From assembly GCF_045920555.1 (NCBI RefSeq), contig NZ_CP174509.1, positions 5,766,001-5,830,000 of the forward strand: 64,000 nt of DNA. Reading direction: 5' to 3'. This stretch comes from Pseudalkalibacillus sp045920555. GTDB lineage: Bacteria > Bacillota > Bacilli > Bacillales > Fictibacillaceae. Numbering within the stretch: the first letter of the stretch is position 1; each line of letters starts with the position of its first letter. The notes under the pieces were generated by a model. The model saw only the letters and a program-made list of their open reading frames with translations, was not told where the DNA came from and ran no database searches. The position numbers and the translations under genes are program-made. Of this stretch, positions 57,274-64,000 are shown piece by piece.

Positions 57274-59493
57274 ATGGACCCTTTATATCCAAATCCCTCT
57301 AATTATCATGAAAACGAAGGTAATAGTGAGGATTATATCTTAAGAAGAGCCGAGGAATTGGAACTTGAGGATCACATACAGGACAGCATGACGTTCAAAG
57401 TCGAAAAATCAAAATCTACATACAGGTTTGTCAATTGCCAGGGAAATTTGTTAAAAAAATTCGGCTATCAGCCATCTGACATAGTAGGAAAAAGCCTTGT
57501 TGAATGCTTTCCAACGAACCACACGCTTAAAAAAATTCTTTCATCTGACCGTGCCTGGGAAGGAAAGACCATTACATATGAAGGGCATTTGAATGGCATC
57601 CCATTTTTAGGGGCCGTTGCTCCAATTTACGATGATGAGGGGGAAGTTAGACAACTTCAAGGTTTCTGTGTCGATATCAGCAAGAAAAAGGAATCGGAAA
57701 AACAATTGAAGGAACGGGAATATTACTTTCGGACCCTCTTCAAATATCATCCTGATGGAATTTTCACTTTGAATAAGGAGGGCAAATTTCTTTTTGTCAA
57801 TCCAGCAGTGCTCTCCATTTGCGGCTATAAGGAGAATGAGCTGATCAATACCCATTTCATGCCGTTGATCGTTCCAGAAGAAAGAAAAAACGCAAGAGAC
57901 TATTTTTATAAAGCAAGCAACGGTAAAATCCTGGACTTCGAAACAACCATTTTCCATAAGCATGGTGATCCTGTGAATGTCCAAGTGACCAATATCCCGA
58001 TCATCATTGACGATGAAGTCCATAGCATCTACGGAATCGTACGTGATATCACGCAGCAGAAGAAAAGTGAAAAAGAGCTCCATCTATTGAAGGATCGATT
58101 GGCCTCGATGATTTACCATTCCGCCGATTCGATTGCGATTTTTGATATGGACGATCTTTTGGTCAACGCGAATCCGACTTTTGAAAGCTTTTATGGATGG
58201 AAAGCTGAAGATCTGATCGGTAAAAAAGTTCCGTATGTACCTGAAGAGTATAAAAACGAGTACGGCCAAATTTTAGAAAAGGTCAAAAAAGGAAAGAAAT
58301 TCACTGCTATCGAAACGACAAGGATCACAAAGGATGGGTCTAATTTCTATGCAAGCGTGACACTTTCTCCCCTGGAGGATGAAGAGGGCAATATTTTCGG
58401 TTATTCTGCTATTACAAGGGATATCAATAAGCAGAAACTCGCTCAAGACGCTCTAAGGAAACAAAATGAACATTACCGGATCATCACGGAACATACAATG
58501 GACCTCATCAATGTCTTCCATCCGAATGGGCAGATCCTGTATTCTTCCCCTTCTCATAAAACAATTCTTGGTTATAATGCTGGGGAGTTCAAGGATATGG
58601 AATGGACGAAAGTCATACATCCTGAGGATCTAGGATCAGTCATACAATCGATTGTCAATATGAAACAGACAAAGGATTCTTCTAAAATTGAATTCCGTAT
58701 AAAAAATGCGGATGGGGATTGGGTTGTTTTAGAATGTTACGGTACAGTAGTCCTCAATCAAAAGAATGAAGTCGAATCGTTCGTTACGATCTCACGCGAT
58801 ATCACTGAAAGGAAGCAGACAGAGGATTTTTTACGGAAATCAGAAAAGCTGGCAGTCCTAGGGGAGCTTGCTGCAGGTATCGCACACGAAATCCGGAATC
58901 CGCTTACATCATTAAAGGGGTTCACTCATTTACTTAAAGCCAATGCCGGCGATGAAAATCTCGAATACTATGACATCATGCTTTCTGAGCTCGAACGGAT
59001 CAATACGATTGTCGGGGAATTCATGATGCTTGCCAAACCCCAGCCTCGCAATGTCAAACCGAATGATATCTCGAAGATTTTAAAAGAAGCGACATCATTA
59101 TTGGAAGCGCAGGCAAATCTCTACAACATCCAATTCCTTTTAGATTTCGATTCAGTCTTGATCGTGAATTGCGAAGCCGATCAGATGAAACAGGTCTTCA
59201 TCAACTTGATGAAAAATGCCATCGAATCAATGGAGTCAAGCGGTGGCCTTATTGTGATCAGAGCAATCAGTAATAAGGACTCCGCCGCGATTTCATTTAT
59301 TGATGAAGGGTGCGGCATACCAGAGGAGAAACTTTCAAATATCGGGGAACCATTTTATACGACAAAGGAAAAAGGGACCGGTCTTGGCATGATGATTTGC
59401 AATAAAATCATTGAAAACCACCACGGTTCGATTTCGATTGAGAGTGAATTGGATAAAGGGACAAAAGTAACGATCACATTGCCGCTCAGCTGA
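57274..59493 (+). CDS. multi-PAS sensor histidine kinase, soluble
   Basis: A 739-residue kinase without membrane helices. Four PAS domains run at about 40-150, 152-275, 280-400 and 405-525; each ends in a DIS/DIT-type PAC tail (CVDISKKKE, VRDITQQKK, TRDINKQKL, SRDITERKQ). The phosphoacceptor is His538 in AAGIAHEIRNPLTSLKGF. The HATPase has N box NLMKNAIESM and G boxes DEGCGIPEE and KGTGLGMMI. GGAGGATG precedes the ATG. There is no response regulator beside it. HEIRNPLTSLKGF and the soluble PAS-only sensor resemble the KinA-type sporulation kinases, so a Spo0F phosphorelay role is likely but inferred. It runs opposite to its neighbours. Confidence 0.88.
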   Translation: MDPLYPNPSNYHENEGNSEDYILRRAEELELEDHIQDSMTFKVEKSKSTYRFVNCQGNLLKKFGYQPSDIVGKSLVECFPTNHTLKKILSSDRAWEGKTITYEGHLNGIPFLGAVAPIYDDEGEVRQLQGFCVDISKKKESEKQLKEREYYFRTLFKYHPDGIFTLNKEGKFLFVNPAVLSICGYKENELINTHFMPLIVPEERKNARDYFYKASNGKILDFETTIFHKHGDPVNVQVTNIPIIIDDEVHSIYGIVRDITQQKKSEKELHLLKDRLASMIYHSADSIAIFDMDDLLVNANPTFESFYGWKAEDLIGKKVPYVPEEYKNEYGQILEKVKKGKKFTAIETTRITKDGSNFYASVTLSPLEDEEGNIFGYSAITRDINKQKLAQDALRKQNEHYRIITEHTMDLINVFHPNGQILYSSPSHKTILGYNAGEFKDMEWTKVIHPEDLGSVIQSIVNMKQTKDSSKIEFRIKNADGDWVVLECYGTVVLNQKNEVESFVTISRDITERKQTEDFLRKSEKLAVLGELAAGIAHEIRNPLTSLKGFTHLLKANAGDENLEYYDIMLSELERINTIVGEFMMLAKPQPRNVKPNDISKILKEATSLLEAQANLYNIQFLLDFDSVLIVNCEADQMKQVFINLMKNAIESMESSGGLIVIRAISNKDSAAISFIDEGCGIPEEKLSNIGEPFYTTKEKGTGLGMMICNKIIENHHGSISIESELDKGTKVTITLPLS

Positions 59494-59543
59494 GGATTGA
59501 TAGGAGTCGAGGGCATGTATGGCTGACCTTCGGCCGTATTAGA

Positions 59544-59580
59544 ACAAAAAAAAGGGATTGACCCTTATCAGGTCAGTCCC
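59544..59580 (-). terminator. ywlC terminator overlapping its stop codon
   Basis: GGGATTGACC/GGTCAGTCCC stem with a seven-base loop. On the minus strand it is followed by TTTTTTTTG, and the ywlC stop codon lies inside the stem. It may also slow the convergent kinase transcript. Confidence 0.75.
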
Positions 59581-60634
59581 GTTTCTTGTTCTTTGTAATC
59601 ACTCGATTGCCTGCAGCTTTTAGGAGACGATTCATGAGGGCTTCACCCATGCCATCAATCGGATAGGTTTCTCCTAAAATCACATCCACTGACGTTTCAT
59701 CGAATGCTCGAAGCTGATGATACAATTTTTGAGCTACACCTTCTACTTCTAATGCAGATCCTAGACTTTTCACTTCATCAGCTCGAAGCTGTCTTGCCAG
59801 TTCATCACTGACAAGCACTCCAACCTTCTTTCCTTCTCGTTGAAATCCTTCAATTTGCGATTGGAAAAATGCGCTATTTCCTTCTATCAAGTACAGCGGG
59901 GCATCCGGTGCGTAATGCGTGTATTTCATACCCGGAGATTTTGGCGCTTGTTCGCTTTCCAACAAGGCCGGATCCCATTTTACATCCCCCACAACCGTTT
60001 CTAGCTGGGCTTTCGTGATTCCGCCTGGACGAAGGATTATCACGGTTTCCCCTGTCACTTCTACAACGGTTGATTCTAGACCTACCCCTGTCACACCTCC
60101 GTCGAGGATCCCTTTAATCCTGCCATTCAGATCCTGGTACACATGCTCGCCGATTGTTGGACTTGGCTTCCCAGACTTGTTTGCGCTAGGTGCTGCGAGA
60201 GGCAGACCAGATGCTTCAATCAAGGCGAGAGCAACCGGATGGTCCGGCATCCTAACCCCGACACTTGTTAAGCCGGCAGTGGTGCGTTCTGCGATCCGCT
60301 CATTTTTAGGTAAAATGATCGTAAGCGGACCTGGCCAAAATCGATCCATCAACCTTTCCGCTGTTTCGTTCCAGGATGAGGCAGCTTGCTCCAACTGCGC
60401 TTTATCCGCAATGTGGACGATCAACGGGTTGTCGCTGGGCCGTCCTTTCGCCTCGAAGATTTTTTCAATCGCCCTATTGGAACAAGCATTGGCACCCAGC
60501 CCATAAACCGTTTCTGTCGGAAATGCGATGACCTCCCCTTCTCTTATCCACATTGCCGCTTCCTTTATTGATGGATGTTCCTTGATGTTATCCACATTTT
60601 CCACATTCCATTTTGTAGTTATCAACTGTTCCAT
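59573..60634 (-). CDS. ywlC: L-threonylcarbamoyladenylate synthase (Sua5/YwlC)
   Basis: Makes threonylcarbamoyl-AMP from threonine, bicarbonate and ATP for the t6A modification of ANN-decoding tRNAs. 353 residues: YrdC domain (about 20-225) with EGEVIAFPTETVYGLGANA, FEAKGRPSDNPLIVHI and LAAPSANKSGKPSPT, then the C-terminal Sua5 domain (SPGMKYTHYAPDAPLYL onward). A cluster of DnaA boxes covers its 5' end and upstream region, as at ywlC of B. subtilis. Confidence 0.93.
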   Translation of the reverse strand: MEQLITTKWNVENVDNIKEHPSIKEAAMWIREGEVIAFPTETVYGLGANACSNRAIEKIFEAKGRPSDNPLIVHIADKAQLEQAASSWNETAERLMDRFWPGPLTIILPKNERIAERTTAGLTSVGVRMPDHPVALALIEASGLPLAAPSANKSGKPSPTIGEHVYQDLNGRIKGILDGGVTGVGLESTVVEVTGETVIILRPGGITKAQLETVVGDVKWDPALLESEQAPKSPGMKYTHYAPDAPLYLIEGNSAFFQSQIEGFQREGKKVGVLVSDELARQLRADEVKSLGSALEVEGVAQKLYHQLRAFDETSVDVILGETYPIDGMGEALMNRLLKAAGNRVITKNKKRD

Positions 60635-60726
60635 GTGGGTAAGTACTCCTTTAAACTGTATATTATATCTGGGTTTTCACGATCTACCCACAAGCGTCCC
60701 AGAACTGTGGATATCGCTGTGGATAA
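60544..60726. promoter_or_regulatory. DnaA-box cluster at the ywlC 5' end
   Basis: Exact TTATCCACA boxes at 60544-60552, 60588-60596 and (as TGTGGATAA) 60718-60726. One-mismatch boxes lie at 60597-60605 (TTTTCCACA), 60634-60642 (TGTGGGTAA) and 60706-60714 (TGTGGATAT). Three exact and three near-exact boxes in 183 bp, covering the ywlC start codon, is far above chance. Confidence 0.85.
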
Positions 60727-60813
60727 CTATTGGGTATAAAGAAAACTTGGTGAAGCCAAGCTTAAGCGCAGGCTGAAACTTAGTTGCCTTATACTGAAGT
60801 AGTCATACTTTCT

Positions 60814-61254
60814 TTAAGTGAAGTTAAGGCTCCGTTTCATGATTGCAATTTGATCTTTATCATATTGTTGCAGATGTGCACTTTTCAATAAGCTTTCTGG
60901 TATTTTATCATAGGGGATCTCCATAAATCCTAACGTATAGAAAATGGAGGTTACTTTTGTGAGTAAATATACCGTTTTAACCCCTTGTTGGTCAGCTAGC
61001 CGGATGATTGCTGTTAATAAACGAAGAAGCAATTCTTCTGATGAATACTCTTTGTCCAAAACGAGTGAACGGATTAGTCCGCTTTCCCCGAATCGTTCTA
61101 ACCCAACAGTACCTGCCATTTTCTTTTTATCTGTTTCCAGGATGATGAACGTCTGGATGCATTCTTCAATTCCCTCACTTGAAAGCCCCGCCTGGGCAAC
61201 AAACTTTTTTATAGATGGGGTATCATTCGTTTCAGCTGGACGAAACGATAACAT
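60814..61254 (-). CDS. ywlB: YwlB-like GNAT acetyltransferase
   Basis: A 146-residue protein of the GNAT N-acetyltransferase fold. FRPAETNDTPSIKKFVAQAGLSSEGIEE at the start, FGESGLIRSLVLDKEYSSEELLLRLLTAIIRLA as the acetyl-CoA-binding beta4-alpha3 region (the usual R/Q-x-x-G-x-G/A loop is weak), and VYLLTKVTSIFYTLGFMEIPYDKIPESL. Similar to YwlB and to arginine N-acetyltransferase-like proteins. GAAAGGAGAG precedes the ATG. Substrate unknown. Confidence 0.75.
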   Translation of the reverse strand: MLSFRPAETNDTPSIKKFVAQAGLSSEGIEECIQTFIILETDKKKMAGTVGLERFGESGLIRSLVLDKEYSSEELLLRLLTAIIRLADQQGVKTVYLLTKVTSIFYTLGFMEIPYDKIPESLLKSAHLQQYDKDQIAIMKRSLNFT

Positions 61255-61384
61255 CTCATCCTCTCCTTTCTAGCAATTCTACTCTAATCTATGAACGGAG
61301 AGAAGAGAATATCCCATTTTTTATAGACTTCCTGATAAAGAAAACTTTGAAGGATAAAATTATAAGGTCCTACTTGTAAAAAGG

Positions 61385-61423
61385 AAAGAGGGAATCTATC
61401 ATTCTATGTGAATAGATTCCCTA
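61385..61423 (-). terminator. spoIIR terminator
   Basis: Perfect ten-base stem GGGAATCTAT/ATAGATTCCC, followed on the minus strand by TCTTTCCTTTTT. It overlaps the last codons of spoIIR. Confidence 0.7.
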
Positions 61424-62048
61424 CTGTGGCAAATAGATTTTTTACGATTTCAAAAACGAAGAATTTCACCTCAGGTTCTTTTTCGGTAGTTGCTGCAGAT
61501 GGAGCTGGTGCCTCTTGAGCCTCTTCATCCGTTTGGACTGCATCACCGTTGTCAAAGTCCAGGAAGCATAACGGCGGGAATAAAACACACCACCAGTTTG
61601 CACCTGTTGCTTCACCGATTGAAATCAAAACAGCTTCGTATTCTCCAGCCGGGTAGACAAGATCCCCATATAACTTTGTCGGGAACGGAACCTTTCCGAA
61701 CGTTACGGAAAATGTTTCATTGAGTCCTTTATTTGAAAGTGATTGCTGAACGATTTTGTTGATGGATGGCAACTCACGTTTAATGATCGTTCTTGCTTCA
61801 TCGATCGATTCGATGCCGAACACCCACTGTGTGATTTCTTCGTTCACCTTGTCACGGATCGATCTTTTCAGCTCTTGATCTGCTTGTGAGTCACTATTTG
61901 CGAGAATCCGTAAACGGATTGACTCATCTGGAATCACTTGCTCTGATACATTGTTGAACGAAGCATTTGCTACCTTGATTTGAGTTTCAAAGAATACAAC
62001 CAATAAGATTAAAGATAATAGTATAATGACCATCGATTTTCGTTTCAT
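61404..62048 (-). CDS. spoIIR: stage II sporulation protein R
   Basis: Forespore-made signal protein secreted into the intermembrane space, where it triggers SpoIIGA to activate pro-sigma-E in the mother cell. 214 residues. Signal peptide at about 1-30 (MKRKSMVIILLSLILLVVFFETQIKVANA). The SpoIIR core has IPDESIRLRILANSDSQADQELKRSIRDKVNEEI and YPAGEYEAVLISIGEATGANWWCVLFPPLCFLDF. A sigma-F-like promoter lies just upstream. Confidence 0.95.
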   Translation of the reverse strand: MKRKSMVIILLSLILLVVFFETQIKVANASFNNVSEQVIPDESIRLRILANSDSQADQELKRSIRDKVNEEITQWVFGIESIDEARTIIKRELPSINKIVQQSLSNKGLNETFSVTFGKVPFPTKLYGDLVYPAGEYEAVLISIGEATGANWWCVLFPPLCFLDFDNGDAVQTDEEAQEAPAPSAATTEKEPEVKFFVFEIVKNLFATVGNLFT

Positions 62049-62074
62049 CTCTCACCCACACCCTTTCTGATAAA

Positions 62075-62104
62075 CAGTGTGGACGACAAACGGATGATTT
62101 ATAC
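62075..62104 (-). promoter_or_regulatory. sigma-F promoter of spoIIR
   Basis: On the minus strand GTATA (62100-62104), 15 bp, then GTCCACACTG (62075-62084), one mismatch from GYATA-N15-GGnnAnAHTR. The position, 27 bp before the start codon, and the known sigma-F control of spoIIR support it. Confidence 0.55.
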
Positions 62105-62136
62105 TAGTAATCTAGTTAATTTTTTAATTGATTGAT

Positions 62137-62195
62137 TTGTCGAAGATCCTTAAATCGCTGCGGGGTCTTGCCTGGCTCGCTTATCCCGCTATAAA
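62137..62195. repeat. partial GC-rich palindromic element
   Basis: CGAAGATCCTTAAATCGCTG starts the copy, then CGGGGTCTTGCCTGGCTCGC and TTATCCCGCT. It matches the right half of the 51.15-kb copy including the flank CGAAGATCCTTAAAT, so the repeated unit extends beyond the GC-rich part. The rest of the 62049-62295 gap shows nothing else besides the spoIIR promoter. Confidence 0.6.
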
Positions 62196-62295
62196 AGAAT
62201 AATAAACAAATCCGAATTTTTTAAGGATGCCTATTCACTGGTTAGAGCATAATCAAGTGGGAATGAAACATTCAAACAGAAAAAAATCCTACCTT

Positions 62296-63162
62296 CTATT
62301 CCACCACTCCGATGACGATCCGCTCTTTCCCGTTGATATCAGTAAGGACTTCAGTTTGTACGTGTTCACCTAGTTTTTCTTGCAAGAGTGATGCTACTGT
62401 CTGTCCTTGATCATAACCGACCTCAAATGCGATGAGCGCACGGTCTTCCATGACTTCTGGAAGCGAATCAATCATTTTATTGTAAAACTCGTACCCATCT
62501 GCCCCTCCTACAAGTGCTCGGATCGGTTCATAATCTTTTACGATAGAAGAAAGGGTCTCGATATCAGCCTCAGGGATATATGGAGGGTTCGAAACGATGA
62601 CGTCGAAACGCTCACCCGATTCTAAAAACGGTTGAAAGAGGTCCCCATGAACCCATCGCACATCCGCCTGAAGTTTATTGGCATTTTCACAGGCCACTTG
62701 CAAAGATTCCTCTGCGATATCAACACCTGTTACGTTTAAATCTGGACGTTCAAGCGTCAACGTGATCGCGATGATTCCGCTGCCTGTTCCGATATCTGCC
62801 ACGTTCAGATCGTTCTGTTCCGGAAAGAGTTTCTGGATACGTTCAAGGACTGCAAGGACGAGTTCTTCGGTTTCAGGCCTCGGAATCAATACTTCGGGAC
62901 TTACTGTAAATGGCCTTCCGTAAAACTCTTCAGTTTTTGTAAGGTATTGAACCGGCGTGCCTTCCGCATGCATTTTTATATAATCAGAAAATTGGCACTC
63001 TTCTTCCTTTGTCAAAACGCGTTGCAATGAAGAGAGCATTTCGCTTCGCCGGACTTCAAGTACATGACACAGGAGCCATTCCGCAGCATTCGGCTCCCTG
63101 CCTTTTTCATTTAAAAAAGAAGAAGCCCATTTGAGGGCCTCAATGACATTCATTTCACTCAT
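62296..63162 (-). CDS. prmC: peptide chain release factor N5-glutamine methyltransferase
   Basis: Methylates the Gln of the GGQ motif in release factors to aid termination. 288 residues: N-terminal helical domain (about 1-80), then an AdoMet-dependent methyltransferase with IADIGTGSGIIAITL-like VADIGTGSGIIAITLTLERPDLNVTGVDI and the catalytic NPPYIPE. The ATG shares a base with the prfA stop (TAATG), so translation is coupled to its substrate gene. B. subtilis ywkE equivalent. Confidence 0.95.
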   Translation of the reverse strand: MSEMNVIEALKWASSFLNEKGREPNAAEWLLCHVLEVRRSEMLSSLQRVLTKEEECQFSDYIKMHAEGTPVQYLTKTEEFYGRPFTVSPEVLIPRPETEELVLAVLERIQKLFPEQNDLNVADIGTGSGIIAITLTLERPDLNVTGVDIAEESLQVACENANKLQADVRWVHGDLFQPFLESGERFDVIVSNPPYIPEADIETLSSIVKDYEPIRALVGGADGYEFYNKMIDSLPEVMEDRALIAFEVGYDQGQTVASLLQEKLGEHVQTEVLTDINGKERIVIGVVE

Positions 63163-64000
63163 TATGCTCCCGCCTGCTTCATCATGTTGGCTTGCTCCTC
63201 ATGGATCAGTGCCTCAATGATTTCTTCGACTTTCCCTTGTAAAATCTGGTCAAGCTTTTGGATGGTCAATCCGATTCGGTGGTCTGTGACACGGTTTTGC
63301 GGGAAGTTGTATGTGCGTATACGTTCAGAACGATCCCCCGTACCGACTGCGGATTTTCGGTTAGCCGCATACTCATCCATCGCTTCTTGTTGGAATTTAT
63401 CATAAATACGTGCGCGCAATACTTTCATCGCTTTTTCTTTGTTTTTGATCTGGGACTTTTCATCCTGACATGAAACGACGATTCCGGTCGGTTCGTGAGT
63501 CAGACGTACAGCTGACATGGTCGTATTGACACTCTGTCCGCCAGGCCCGCTTGATGCGAAAGTATCGACTCGGATATCTTTTTCATGGATATCGACTTCC
63601 ACTTCTTCTGCTTCTGGTAAAACAGCAACTGTAGCAGTTGAAGTGTGGATCCGTCCGCCAGATTCTGTCGAAGGTACACGTTGAACACGGTGTGCTCCAT
63701 TTTCGTATTTAAGCTTCGAATATGCACCAGCACCGTTCACCATGAAAATGATCTCTTTGTAACCGCCTAACTCTGTATAACTCGCTTCAATGATTTCTGT
63801 CTTCCATCCCTGGATTTCAGCGTAACGGCTGTACATACGGTAAAGATCCGCAGCAAATAACGCTGCTTCATCTCCCCCAGCGGCTCCACGGACTTCGATG
63901 ATGACGTTCTTGTCATCGTTCGGATCTTTTGGAAGCAAAAGAAGCTTTAATTGTTGCGTAAGCTCTTCATGACGTTCCTTCAATTCAGAAAGCTCCATTT
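63162..64000 (-). CDS. prfA: peptide chain release factor 1 (5' part outside window)
   Basis: Class I release factor reading UAA and UAG. About 279 C-terminal residues are visible of a family length near 356; the N-terminal domain start lies beyond the right edge. The catalytic SGPGGQSVNTTMSAVRLTHEPTGIVVSCQDEKSQ is intact. The UAA/UAG-recognition domain lies upstream of it (EVRGAAGGDEAALFAADLYRMYSRYAE). C-terminal RTYNFPQNRVTDHRI is typical. First gene of the prfA-prmC pair. Confidence 0.96.
   Translation of the reverse strand, partial: MELSELKERHEELTQQLKLLLLPKDPNDDKNVIIEVRGAAGGDEAALFAADLYRMYSRYAEIQGWKTEIIEASYTELGGYKEIIFMVNGAGAYSKLKYENGAHRVQRVPSTESGGRIHTSTATVAVLPEAEEVEVDIHEKDIRVDTFASSGPGGQSVNTTMSAVRLTHEPTGIVVSCQDEKSQIKNKEKAMKVLRARIYDKFQQEAMDEYAANRKSAVGTGDRSERIRTYNFPQNRVTDHRIGLTIQKLDQILQGKVEEIIEALIHEEQANMMKQAGA

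Overview
The window reads as a chromosome segment of a low-GC, endospore-forming Gram-positive rod of the family Bacillaceae. The evidence is the order prfA-prmC-spoIIR-ywlB-ywlC-mntP-ywlE-rpiB-ywlG-glyA-upp-atp operon, followed by ywmB-murA-spoIID-spoIIQ-spoIIID-mbl-flhO-flhP-fabZ. This is the B. subtilis arrangement of the ywl-atp-ywm-ywp arc, with extra blocks inserted. Sporulation genes (spoIIR, spoIIQ, spoIID, spoIIID), a TnrA regulator and an ywrC/ywrD-like block support this. The ATP synthase c subunit carries the ordinary GxGxGxG motif rather than the AxAxAxA form of alkaliphiles. No rRNA, tRNA or CRISPR array was seen.

Layout from left to right. 1-3.1 kb: truncated glutathione peroxidase, a small lipoprotein, kynB, fabZ and a REP-associated (RAYT/Y1) transposase. 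3.1-6.7 kb: flagellar rod and cell-shape genes (epuA-like, flhP, a frameshifted flhO, mbl) and spoIIID. 7.4-10.7 kb: plus-strand operon of circularly permuted ATP-grasp, alpha-E and transglutaminase proteins. 10.7-16.7 kb: DUF1028, spoIIQ, spoIID, murA, ywmB, ywzB. 17-27.8 kb: an 11-gene complex I operon (nuoABCDHIJKLMN, no nuoEFG), whose nuoC has a large repetitive N-terminal extension. 28.1-29.9 kb: tnrA divergent from lrgAB and a small FbpA-like gene, with twin TnrA/GlnR boxes between. 29.9-38.1 kb: a compact eight-gene peptide ABC transporter/gamma-glutamyltranspeptidase/CHR transporter operon. 38.5-42.3 kb: an Lrp-type regulator and a divergent tripartite tricarboxylate transporter. 42.4-49.7 kb: atpZIBEFHAGDC. 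50-64 kb: upp, an IS1341-type TnpB element, glyA, ywlG, rpiB, ywlE, mntP, a PAS histidine kinase, ywlC, ywlB, spoIIR, prmC and the 3' part of prfA.

The non-coding signals are the less expected part. There are REPIN-like pairs of a GTACCAGGCACC half-site confined to the left 13 kb around the RAYT gene. Three intergenic arrays have a 20-bp period. A family of GC-rich palindromic elements lies in the right third. A DnaA-box cluster overlaps the ywlC start. A repeated ACAAATGTA motif (including a perfect 14-bp inverted repeat) surrounds the Lrp-type regulator, and a strong promoter with a Fur-like box drives nuo. In the proteins, the notable oddities are the nuoC repeats, a coiled-coil insertion in the arginine phosphatase YwlE, a doubly frameshifted flhO and a SpoIIQ lacking two zinc-ligand positions. 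All function calls come from reading motifs and synteny; no database search was run.
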